A DNA stretch of 64,000 nucleotides from Acanthopleura granulata (Eukaryota; Mollusca; Polyplacophora; Chitonida; Chitonidae). The notes beneath the pieces are model-generated. The model made no database searches. It saw nothing but the letters and a program-made list of their open reading frames with translations, and was not told where the DNA came from. Of this stretch, positions 26,087 to 38,400 are shown piece after piece (the first letter of the stretch is position 1; every line of letters begins with the position of its first letter). Made by a program: the position numbers and the translations under genes. The stretch covers positions 7,173,999 through 7,237,998 of the forward strand of contig JABBOT010000015.1 of NCBI GenBank assembly GCA_016165875.1, written 5' to 3'.

Positions 26087-26120
<34 letters not shown>
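26087..26120 (+). repeat. (TTA)11 microsatellite
   Basis: Uninterrupted TTA repeat about 140 bp upstream of the exon 1 acceptor. Confidence 0.95.
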
Positions 26121-26121
<1 letters not shown>

Positions 26122-26263
26122 GCAGGTTTAATATAGGCTCAAATAATTCACCGTTCATGATCTTGTTTTCATCGCCATCCTAGGGACTAACTTTTCCGAC
26201 AGTTGATCAAGATTTATATGCAACAATTGTGTCAGTAATACATGAAACTTGATGTTTTTACAG

Positions 26264-26435
26264 ACATATCTGAATGCAATGGACTGTCGGTGGATTGGAT
26301 CTCCAAACATTTATATTGGACGGACGCCAAACGGCATGTGATAGAGATGGCAAACTATGACGGTAGCGGCAGACGCATCGTGGCTCGAGCCGGACTGGAC
26401 TCGCCACAGGGAATTGTCGTTGATCCCATCTTTGG
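26264..26435 (+). CDS. Exon 1: propeller 1 middle blade
   Basis: Acceptor 'gatgtttttacag' and donor 'gtgagt' bound this exon; it enters in phase 1 and leaves in phase 2. It encodes 'LSVDWISKHLYWTDAKRHVI' and 'LDSPQGIVVDPIFG', a textbook LDL receptor class B repeat (VDW, YWTD, then the closing VDP). Its position and phases match exon 7 of propeller 2, so blades 1-2 of propeller 1 should come from one or two exons further upstream that I did not find. Confidence 0.9.
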
Positions 26436-29400
26436 GTGAGTAGCCTATTTACCATTGACGACGATTTTCCTGGAGCCAACAATGCTTGAGGGGATTTCGT
26501 GTACTTGACTTGTTAACCAAGGATTTGTATACAAATGGCTCGGTATCGTCACGTAATTGGCGACAGTCCACAAAATATGGCGTGGTTTTTATATGCTCTT
26601 ATCTCTCTCTCAACTTTTTTATGTCTTTTTTTTTTGGCTCATTGGTAGTGAAGTTGTAGAGAACTTTGACCGAACATAAAACAGTTAGCTGCGAAATACC
26701 TTTCTTTGAAATATTTCAGGCAAGAAAACAACTCCTTATTTGTGTGCCGTCTGAAGCTTTTTTGTTGTAAACTTCATTTTTCCAAAATAGTGGACATATC
26801 AGCTGTAAATATCATTTGCTTTCAGAAAAGACCGAATTTGTCCATATATGGTGATATAAAAGATTCGAAAGGGATGTGCCTCATTTTGTTTAAATTTTCA
26901 GCCATAAACGGGGATGTTTAAAGGAAAAGAACGCTTCAAAATGAAGTCCAAGCCCCTAGAAACCTGTTTCTGAAAATAATTGTTGTCATTGTTTCAGTTT
27001 TTTTCTTGTTGAATCTAACACCATACAGGCACATCCTTAATTGTACATGCATACATACATATCATGACCAGCTATAATGTTAGCTCCCAAGTCTTAACAA
27101 CACAGCAATGCATGGATCCACACACTTATAATCTCCACCCTCATATAACTGGCTTTACATTTTGATTTGATGGATCCCAGTCCACAAACAACACCTCCAA
27201 TGAACTTGATAGGATCTGATAATGGAAGGCTTTGGTAAAATACAAAGTGACATTCAAGTAACACCTTGTTTTAACTTCTGAAATACATGTGTGTATTGAA
27301 ATCCAAAAATTAACTTTGCACTGAGGTCAAATGTGATGGATTTGAATTGGATGTTACATGCATTGATCGCTAACACACTTTGTGTTAGACCGCATGAACT
27401 GTCATATGAGAACTGTAGGCCAAAATACATTTGTAAATTGAAATCCCCAAATTCTCTTTTCAGAGAGGTCAAATGTGATGGATTGTCATTGGATGTTACA
27501 TGTGTTGATCGCTAACAAACTTGGTGTTAGACCACTTAAACTGCCATATGAGAACTGTAGGCCAATCGTAACCAAGTTTATATTCATATTCATGTGCAAT
27601 CAGAAGTGGATGTAATTGAAATAGTCTTGAGTATACTGTACGATGCGCTGTAATAGAATGAAAAAAAAAGAATGAAACCAAAGACTCTTAAAAATGACAT
27701 CTGACATTATCTTCAGTCACGGAACTTTTTCTTAAATTCACTGAATTAAATGCATATTTTGCTGAGTAATTTCAAAGGTTAATTGGCTTTAATTCAAGGC
27801 TGCATAGTTTTGGTGGCCGTGATATGTCAGAGACTATTTCCACGCCATATTAATTAAAATCTGGGTAATTCATGTTTTTAGGCCTAATGGTGGAAGGTAC
27901 ATATAGTCTTTGGCGTTTTGTTTTTTTTTGGCCATGCCTTGAGCACACATAACACACATGACACACATAAGACACATAACACACATGCGTTAACAAGAAT
28001 TTCCTTCACCAAATATGCTGAATAAGACTGTTAAAAACATTTCTGTAACATTTTAGCGTAAAACATTCATTATTAGTACCATTATTGCTTTCTTTCATGT
28101 ATTTTAATTAGTTGTGAAAACTCTTAAGGGTCATAGACATTGCATGCTATAGACTGGTCTCCATGTGATGTCACCGTAGTAGGCAAGCGAAAATCTCCTT
28201 TTTTTTTTTTTTCAGCCCATTGGCTTCTTGAGTTTCACCGAGTCCTAGACTTTAGTCCTAGGTTTATTTTGAGTAAAGTCCAACAACCGTCCAAATATTT
28301 TCATAATATATCCGTACCAGTCCTTCAACAATGCCGAGTATGTTCCTGTTTATATGGCTCATTGTGTTTTAACTGCAGTCATATTGTGTTTCTGGGGCAC
28401 CTTGTTCTCAGGGGACCATGTCTGCTCTGGGAAGACAGAGGGGGTTACTGCACCAAGGGTAAACATCAGGTCCTCATTGAGGCCATGTTAATGTCATTCA
28501 TTGTTTTACATCCTGTAAAAACAAGAAATACAGTAGCAGCAACAGTAAACACCAGGTTATCATCAGGCAATGCTAATGCCATAGCTTGTTTTACATCTGA
28601 TAAAGACAGAATGGGAAAATGGGTACACGATGCTGTCTCAGGGGGTTAACCTGTGGTCCCCAGTTGAGGCAGTGCTTATGTTATGTGTTGTTCTACATCT
28701 GATAATAACAGAAGGGGTGCATATTACTGTGTCAGCTGATTAACATCAGATTCCACTGACGCCATGATAATGTAATTCCTTGTTTATTTATTTATTTGAT
28801 TTATGTATTGGATTGGTGTTTTCCGCCGTACTCAAGAATATTTCACTTATACGATGGCGACCAGCATAATGGTGGGAGGAAAACGGGCAGAGCCCAGAGG
28901 AAACCCACGACCATCCGCAGGTTGCTGGCAGACCTTCCCACGTACGGCTGGAGAGGAAGCCAGCATGAGCTGGTCTTGAACTCACAGCGACCGCATTGGT
29001 GGGAGGCTTCGGGTCATTGTTCTGTGACGGCACGCTAACTGACTGAGCCACGGAGGCCCCTAAATTCCTTGTTTAAGAAGTGGGATAATTTTCCAATTAC
29101 TGTATCTAACCTAAAATGTTGTCCATTACAAGTTACTCATTGTTTTGGAGTCTGAGAGTTCTGTTGACATCGGAAATTATTGTTGAGGTTTGTTTGGAAG
29201 GTAGGGAAATTGTAAGTTTTAGCAGGATAAGTCAGACAGTGTATTTAGTGACCATTGTTTACCAGTAAAAATAAACTTTTTGGGTGTAAATACTAGGTCA
29301 AATGCAGTGAGCCTGGTATCTCCAAAATGGGGTCAATCCCGTTTGTTCTTTGCTAAAGATCTACTACATTTCTATTTCAACAAAGGTTAAATGATATAGG

Positions 29401-32400
29401 AATCAAGATAATGTTGATCGTTTTCCTAAGTTGTCACCAATTGCACGTAGAATGGCATCAGTATTTAATTCTTAGTTTTTGGGGAAAATAATGTTTTACT
29501 GTGGCTTCCACTATTGCTTCATGAACATATGATTTACCCTTAACCTCGGTCAAATGATGCTCTACATTAAAACATTTTGACATCAGTTCAACAAAATTAA
29601 TTGCCACACATGATCTCAGCCCTGACTTTTCAAACGTTTGAACAAATTTGGTTTGTGCACAGTGTTGTAAGGTGGAAGAAACATTTTCAGAAGTTTTAAG
29701 AATTGTTTATCAATTAATTAGATGAACTTGTCCCATTAGTGTGGACATTTTTGAAAAGTAATCAAAACTTCAGAGTTGGTTTGGATAAGAACAGTAATAT
29801 CTTAATTATTCGAGTGCATAATGATCACTGTAATAAAAAGTTCGAAAAATGATGACTTCAGTCTTCAGACTGCAAAAAGCAGTTTTTGTGAATCTCCAAG
29901 CTCCAGGCGAGAAGAGTTCAGTAAACTGAGCAAGTTCATCGTCATGAACAATATTAAAGTCCTCAAATAAGCCTCATTATGTGCCTTGTTGACAGAAAAG
30001 TCTGGAAAGAAAGATACTAGTTTGAAAAACATGTTGTCAGATTTATACAAGAAAACTAATGGTGCAATTAGGCTTTTACTAAGACTATCAAATTTACTTC
30101 AGTGTCAGGAAGAGAAATGGCTTTCTTTGGAGTTGTAGTCTCTTCACAAGCTGTGTCTTGTTTCAAAATGGCTGAAGAAAGCCCAGCCATATGGGATCAA
30201 TCTGTACTTGAAACAGATAGTAATTTGTCCAAGGCGTGAAAAATCACCCCAGATGACAAGAGGTCACAAGGTCGTTTGGTGCATGTGTCCTGTTGATAGT
30301 CGGATGACAGCTCTTTGATGTTGTCCATTATGACTTGAATGTAATGGACTCCAGTTTGAAAGCTGAACCATGAGCTGAACTTAGGACACTGAGAAGAAGG
30401 GAAGTAATCTAAGACTTGTAAAACACCTAGAAGCTGGGAAAACGCGTTTAGTGGATATTGAATTATGAAATGTATTTCAGCTCTCTTTAAATTAGTTAAA
30501 ATTAGTTAATTATAGATTAGTATGTTTTTATGGTTATGTCGTGCGCCTCCTAGATTTATTCCTTTCTTTGACTTACATTAATAATTGGTACCGGTTGAGA
30601 GGTAATTTTTTCTTTAAATTCATTCAAACATGATGAAGCTCATTTAGACTAATTAGCACTGTTGTCACTAAAAATTGACATTTAAGTCATAAGCCTTGAT
30701 TTATTGAAATGATTGGTGTTGTATATCATACTCAAGAATATTTCACTTACAATACATATGACGACAACCAGCAATATTGTGAGAGGATCCGGGACGGGCC
30801 TGGGGGAAACCCGCGATCATTCAGTGTGCTTGCATGCCTTTCCAGGTACGACTGGAGTGGAAGCCAGCATGATCTGAGCTGGGATTGAACTCACAGCGAC
30901 CACAATTTGCTGAGAGGCTCCTGAGTGATTGTGCTATGCCAGCACGCTTACCACTTTGTCCATGGAGCCCATCGAGTTGTATCCAGGAAAGGGCTATGGC
31001 TTACTTCCTGCACTGGGCTAAATTCCATCTCTCTCAAACCTGACCATTAAAATGAGAGTTTCTTGAGTCAGCAGGGTTAAATGCTAATCAAATGAACAAA
31101 CGAATAGTTATTAAAGGTAGAAATTACTGTGAAGAGTGTTGATTCAAATCTGACCTACATGTACCTGCTTCCTAACTTAGTGAAAAGAAACTTGGCAATT
31201 AGGTTTTTTAAAAGCAGCCAAAGCCTGATGCACTTGAAGTCTCTCAGATGATTAAGCCTATTATTACTGGCTTCTGTAAACAAAACTGCTTGTGTTGTTT
31301 TTTTTTCTATATGTGGCTTAAAGTTTTCAACCATTTTTTATTTAAATGTTGATATGATGAAATACTCTTTTTTGAAAGAAATCTTAGTCACCTGGGATAC
31401 ATGTATTTAAATTAATGAAAAGTACTACAATCTACATGAACAAAAAAGAACAAAAAGAATAAAAAAAAATTGTCTGAACGAGTTATTTCAGTATTTTTAG
31501 TTTTAAAAATTTGCATACTAACAAAACCCTGCAGTTAGCCATGTAAGTCTAAGGTACAATTTTATGTCACCGGATTAGCTACATGTAGATGCAAAGGCTT
31601 GGTGGGGCATGTGGTGTGTTTATATGCCTTGACACTAATATGTTCTTAGTAGCATGATAAAAATAAAAAAAACCAAGACGGAGTAATGTATACTGGAGAG
31701 CATCAATGCAAAGAAAATACCATATAGGTTAATATTTCTGTAAAAGTTTGAAAAGGTTTTAAATTAAATGCATTTTAATTTCTGGGGAAGAGTGCAACAA
31801 ATGTTGCCTCTTTTCTTTTCTGAAGAATTGGAATTTTTTTTGTTTTTGTTTTTGTTTTTCACTTGTTTGATCTCTTTTATCTCTCTGATTAAGTTGTTAG
31901 GGTTTGTAGGCCTCATGGCAGAGAGGCCACATTATTCACAGGGCTTCACAAACACTGGGCAATACTTCAGCTTGAAATCTGTGACATTGGACATGTTTAT
32001 GCCTGGCTTATGACCCGAGGATGTAAAAAGTATTTGTAGATGTACGTAAGTGTGCTTAGTAGGCCGGCTTTCTTCAGGGTGGAGGCTGGAGTGGGGGGAG
32101 AGAAGGGGTCCCACAATGAACAAGATTTCATTACAAAGTAATCAAAAATTGTCATAGTTAAGTTGGAAATTCGACCAACTTTTACCCAAATTGTTTTGCC
32201 CAGATCACGATTTTAAATTAATGTTGCTTGTTTAAAATACATGCGTTTTGTGAAATAAAGTAAAGTTCGTAATTAACCGGTAAAGTATATATTTTGTACA
32301 TGCGCACTTTTGCATACTCTTGATTCATTCAAGCAGATATCTGTAACATTGAATAAGTGTCTATGAATCAGTATGTCTGTACATGAATGTTTAGGACTCC

Positions 32401-35400
32401 ATATCACATCAGCCCCTCTGTATGCCGAATCAGTAAATGCAAATTTATAGCAATTTTTCACAAAGGCTTCAGTGTGAGTGTCCAAAAGTATGATATCACA
32501 GAACATTTTAAGTTATTAAACCTTATTTCTGTTCTAGTTTTTAGGAGTATTTTTTTTTTTTTTTTTGATAGACATGGTGTTTATAATTGACCCCCTCTGG
32601 ATCCCCCACAAGTGACCTCTGACCTCTCCTCCCAGAGATGTTTTTAGATTGTGGATGATTTACGGGACCTCCTGGTGACAACTGACAGAACTTGGAGATA
32701 ACTCTGATTGTGTAATGTTAGATCCCAACAAATATCTGCTTTTGGTTACAGTGGCTATGTATGATCTGGAAAGGAAAAAAGAGCTGGTAAAATGCAAGAA
32801 GATGACATGCGAGTGTGGAAATCCACATTGACAGGGTCACGGGATTGGGTGGGCACTTGGGTGGGGGGTGGGGAGCTTGCTGACAGGTAGGGGAGAATGA
32901 TGAAGAAAGACATTGACAGTTCTATTGTGGCAGGAGAGGGGAGGGGGGATGTGAAAAATTGTGAACTTTGCATTTTTAGTATTAAAGGAAGAAATGGAAT
33001 ATTGATATGGTGTGTTTGTACGCAGTTTGAATGTTTCTAAAGATAAGAAAAACAAACTGCCTCTGTTCATCAGAATGGAAACGTAAATGTTCCTTGGGCT
33101 TTTTCTCTTTTGGTGCTTTAATTTTAGACCAACATTGGCACATTAATTGCCTTGAATGTAATGTTGTGCAGGAAACGTAAAGATTGTTTTTTGTCTTTAG
33201 AACACTTTCTAATGCACTAAGAGCAGACAAAATTCTGGAGCAACTCATGGTACAAATGAGAAGTTTTCATTGTACAAAACCTGGTCTCTTTATGTTAACT
33301 ACAACAATTAAGCAGCCTCATAAGTTGCCTTTTTGTTATGGGCCATTTTTGGGCCTCTGTGGGTGTTTCTGTCAATCAGAATGTTCTTTTTTCACTCAGA
33401 AAAAAATTTCATATCCTGTTTTTTTAACATAGACCATCTCTTAAAGAGGGGCCTGGTTGGCAGCGATTAGGCTGTCTGGCTTCCCCTGGGCTTAACCTGG
33501 TTTCCTGTATGCTTTGCTTGGTTTCCTGTGGACATCACCTGGTTTTTTGGGCTCTGCCTGATTTTCTGTGGACTGTATTATTTTGGTTTTCATTACGCTT
33601 TACCTGGTTTCCTGTGAACTTTACCTGGATTTCCTGTGGACTTTACCCAGACTTACCTGGTTTCCTGTGGACATTACTTGGTTTCCTCTGAAATTTACCC
33701 AGTTTCCAGTGAACTTTGACGGGTTTCCTTTGGGGTTCTACCTGATTTCCCAAGAACCACATGTATTTCTGATCTTTTGGGTGGTACATGTAGTTTGCTC
33801 CGGTCATGAATGTATGTGTTCCAAAAAAGGATTACCTGATTTTGGAAAGATAAGTGGATCATGTTCTGCTATTAAAAGAAAAGACAACAAAAAATATAAC
33901 CAAAGTTATTTCAGAAGAGGGGTCCACATGCACAGACATAAACGGGCATTGGCATATTTTATGACATGCTTGGTAACTGTATAAATCGCCTTTTAATCTG
34001 GAATTTTTATGAGGCAATAGGATATGCCATTTTAGGGGAACCGGAAACACAATGTTACATCTCCCGTACTCTATGCTCTATAGTAGTCAGAGGGCGAGGC
34101 ACTCCTACTGTACAGTCCCATTAATTATTACAATTGAAGGCCATGCATTGTGGCCTCATGATTGTGACCTTGGGGAATAACCTCCTCAGATGTATTCCAC
34201 CACCACTTTCTTGTTGAAAATGACTTTAAAGTATATTAGAATTGTCTCATAATCTCAAGGAAAACTGCTCATTTGATGCTACTTCTATATGGCACAATGG
34301 TGAAGTAAGTACTGTTTATGTCACAGTGGAAACAGATGTCTTCTCGGGTGGTAGAAATATCTTGCTGTTGATTGGTTAAAATTGAAAGCACGGAGGCCCG
34401 TTTGATATTCCCCACGTGGGTTTTTTCAGTTACTTTGAACTACGATGTCTCAGTTATCATACATCACAAAAGTGAAAAGTGTTGTTTTGTGGAATATGAA
34501 TAAAATTCTTTACTGATAAATATATACATTTGGTCTAGTTTTGTTTCTTTGAACAGTTTCACCAATCAGTTGGCAAGAGCAGAATCACAAGTACTAGCTA
34601 GTCTGGTGTTGACGCTACATGTGTCAGATCCAGAGAGAAGTGGGGCCAGGTAGCTTTTTCTGTGAGGGGGGTGGGTGTGCAGAGTAGATAGATTGAGGGG
34701 GGGGGGAGGGAGCTGAGGGAGCAGGAGGTGAGAAGTCCAAGAGGGTCAGTGATACAGCCCCAGCTTGTTAAGGTGGGTCCCTGGGTGGCCAGGGGAACTG
34801 CATTTGATGATAACCACATGGCCTAGCTCTATCTCCTCCAGTCACTGAGATCATCACCAGGCTCTTAGCTAGGTATATTTTAATGCCTGAACGCCAGAAA
34901 AAACATGTGGGGGTTTTGTAGGCATAAATTTGCCATATCAGATATAAAAAAAATGCACCTTATAGATAGACTTATCTCAGTTAAACATGTCTTGCATGCT
35001 AAAGAACATGTAGATATTAAAGTAAAGTAAAGTAGGTCTAAAAAGATGCGTTCTGCCTTTCACTAGAAAAATCTTGGCGCAGAATACGCAGATGAAAATA
35101 CTGTTTTTGTTCCTTGTGACAGGAAACACTTATATGCATGTATGACATTGATTAATGATTCCATATCGTGTTAATTAAAACATTGACGGCTTTTTCGGTA
35201 CTTATGATTTGAAAACAAGAAATTCATACTTACAGCTCACATATAAGGCCTATTTATGCAATTTTACATATCTGCATTCATAATTGCCAGTATTAATCCA
35301 GAAATGGGATGTAAAATTCTGTATAAAATTGGAACATTGAAAAAGAAAGATCATGGACAAGATAGAACTCCTAATTAATGATTTCATTAATCATTATATT

Positions 35401-38400
35401 GCTAAAAACATTGATTGGGAAAGATGATTTACATATGAAGTGAATTAATATTGCTCCCTTCACCCACAAACTAACCATCAAATAACGTGTTTAACTAAGG
35501 AAACGAAACATTGGTTAAATAAATACAGTATTTGTCCTCAAAATTAAAAAAAGTGCAATCTTAGAGACAAAGAAAGGTAAAAAAATATTACTTTCAGTGC
35601 TAAAAGCCAAGTGACATTTTTCCTGAAAGGATATGATCCTGTATTCCAAAAAAACCTCAAAACACCTTTCTAAAATAATTAGTCAGGAAAAACTGTCAGG
35701 AAAATGAGCTACTTTGTCACGAATGAAATGCTAGGTCAGATATTCGTTAGATAATATAAGACATGTCAAGTGGAAAAGGGAATTTGACATTTTGCTGTGG
35801 ATACGGAAGCTAGAATGTACAAACAATAAAAGTTGCAATCTCCTTTGAAAGCATTCATGCTGACATTGAGAAAGTAATGTGTACTATAATTGTGACATTT
35901 TCAAGGGTATTATGTTCATATGTTCTGTCACAGCCTTCAAAATTAGCCACAAGAATGCCAAAATGTCATCTGATTGTAAAAGGGAATCCATCAGACAACA
36001 TGACTACATTACTCACTCACTGATAGAATCTAGCCTGAGTTGCTTCCCTTAGTTGAATTACACATAGTCCTGTAAAGGTCCCCCTCAGAACACAGAGGAT
36101 CAAAATAATTTACTCATGCAACATAAGTACAGTTTATGGAAAATATAAGTAGGGTTATACTGTCATGTTTCGGGGGCACTGGTGGAAATATTTAACTGGG
36201 ACAAATACATGCACTTATATATGATGGACATGTTTATGGGTTCTCGGTTTCCACCCAGTATAATGCAGGGCGCTATCGTATACTTGAGGTATTCTTGAAT
36301 ACAATGTTAGACACGAACCAAATAAACCAATAAATTATTGGCTCCAGATTTGCATAAGGCCAAGGACACTTTTATTCCCTTTTTTTCTCCCCTCATGATA
36401 ATTTGGAAAAACTGCTGCTGACGTCGGAACAGTTTTAATTCTTCATTTACGTTGTTTCGAATATATTTTATGATGATGTAATCTTTTGTAACTGTTATTG
36501 GCAATAAATGAAACACTGAGTTTCGATGCACAAGTAGGGAGGAGGGGTTGTAAAATGACATGCAGGTGAGGTTTGGAGATAAGGAATCCAGGGTGATTTT
36601 TGTTTGGGTATCACTTTATTTGCCATTATGGTATATCTGTTGAGTTTAAAGTTCATGGGAAAATCAATCAATACAATAAATATGTAATTTAACCAAAGTG
36701 AATATTAATCCTGACCGCCTGCTCTCTCACTGATTTTTGTTTTGTTTTTTTCTGACGATTCCATGGAAAAGTTTAAATACGATGAAATAAACAAAACAAT
36801 ATAACTTAAAGATGTTCCCATTGCAGGCATATGTCCAATGTGTTATAAAAAAGACATTCCAAATCATTTCTTTAGTAAATGTGCAACACAACTTCAGTTG
36901 TAATAGTTTAGGTTGTTTCTTAAATCCGTGTCGTCGATATTTGTGCATCTGGGTTCACTTTTGAAATGTTCTTAATTGTCACAGTCATCGTTTAATTCTT
37001 GCCTTCCACTTTCACAGTGAAATGTCACACTCTAGTACATGTATGTCACACATTTTGTTAGTCTCACTCATAGGTCTTCACATGTCAAAGTCCGCCAGCA
37101 ACCTGCCGATGGTCGTGGGTTTATCCCGGACTCTGCTTGGTTTCCTTCCACCATAACGCTTCCACCATTGAGTATCGCGTAAAACATCAATCAAATAAAT
37201 AAATAAATAAATCAAAGATCTTCATGGTATAATTGTCTGTGTTTTTGCAGGTACATTTTCTGGGCTGACGTGGGAAACAAGAAGTTATATCGAGCCAGAC
37301 TGGATGGAACCGACGGTCAAGTAATGGTGGACAATCGCTTGACCTTACCAAATCAGATTGCCATTAGCTACGCCACGAGGTAGGTCGAAGGTCAATGTGG
37401 GTCAAATGTCATTTGAGGTTCCTGTTAGAGTCATTTGAAGTTGAAGAATTTTACAAGTTTTTAAGTATGGTATAGCCTTAATCCAAATATTCTATGATGT
37501 TTTGATCTTATATATTGATGCTATCTGTGCTTCATTTTGTCACAATTTATTGCAGTTCCCTTGCAGTGTTCTTTAAAGAACATTTGACGTCCACCCATAT
37601 GGGGCATACAAATCTTAACACTACACCCATAAAACTACAAAAAAATACTTGAATATAACATTAAACAGCAGTCAATCAATCAGTCAATCAATCTGTGATG
37701 TTGAAGAAACTTGTTACCAGTACCAGGTGCCATCAGAAGGTTTATAGATAGATTTTATTCAAACAGTAAAACATCTGTGTAATAACATACTAATAAAATG
37801 GATGATTGGTTGAAATTAGAAGTCTAAAGGCAAGACAAATATCATGTCTTGTCCAGCGACAGTAAGCCATGAAATTTGTGTCGTCAACCACAAATTGTCA
37901 CCAAACCAGGTTAAGTCATCAAATCTAACAGAATTACTCTTGTGGCCTTCAGCCATCAACAGTTACATGTATTTACGTGTTTCTTCTTCTTTTTTTTTTT
38001 TTCATGATTTCTCCTTCCAGGCGTGTTTATTGGGTAGATGCCTGGTCTAAAGCCATCATGTCATGTGACCTGAATGGACAAAATGTATTGGTTGAAAGAA
38101 ATGTGTCATTTGCTGCTGTTGGATCAAAATTATTCGGCCTGATTGTCATTGGTAACAAGGCTTATGTGAGCGCCTGGGCTGATACAGCATTATATTCGAC
38201 CCAGGTTGCAACGAAAAATGGAATCTCCACAAAGCTGGCAACAGGACTTGGGCGTGATAAATTATACAGTCTCCTGTCTACAGAGAAAGCTGTCCAACCA
38301 AAATGTAAGAAATCTGGCGTCAAACTTGTTTGTTTTGTGTGATTATGTGTAAAATGTTTGCATGATATTTGACATTCGGTAAGTTTGTGTATTATCCTGT

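Larger units (their letters stand above)
9514..26263. other. Upstream non-coding region, part 3
   Basis: About 16.7 kb without a recognised exon. It holds AT microsatellites, SINE-A and SINE-B copies, two MITE-1 copies, a 31-bp tandem array and long AT-rich stretches (18.3-22.9 kb) in which I see no gene. Segment 12280-12800 is unusually GC-balanced and repeat-free and could be regulatory. Because exon 1 begins in the middle of a propeller with phase 1, this region is either a long intron or contains one or two small exons I could not recognise. Confidence 0.4.
26436..37250 (+). other. Intron 1 (10.8 kb)
   Basis: Long intron with a 142-bp tandem duplication (27.3 kb), a roughly 95-bp repeat array (28.46 kb), SINE-A copies 8-11, MITE-1 copies at 29.1 and 35.5 kb, a 21-bp minisatellite (33.5 kb), one copy of a 450-bp repeat (34.0 kb) and G-rich runs at about 32.82-32.95 and 34.66-34.73 kb. 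Segments 29.3-30.7, 31.0-32.8 and 32.9-33.5 kb show nothing I can identify. Confidence 0.75.

Noticed and set aside
33509..33984. Trp/Phe/Pro-rich open frames in intron 1
   Set aside because: Artefact of the 21-bp minisatellite; no splice-site pairing with the gene.
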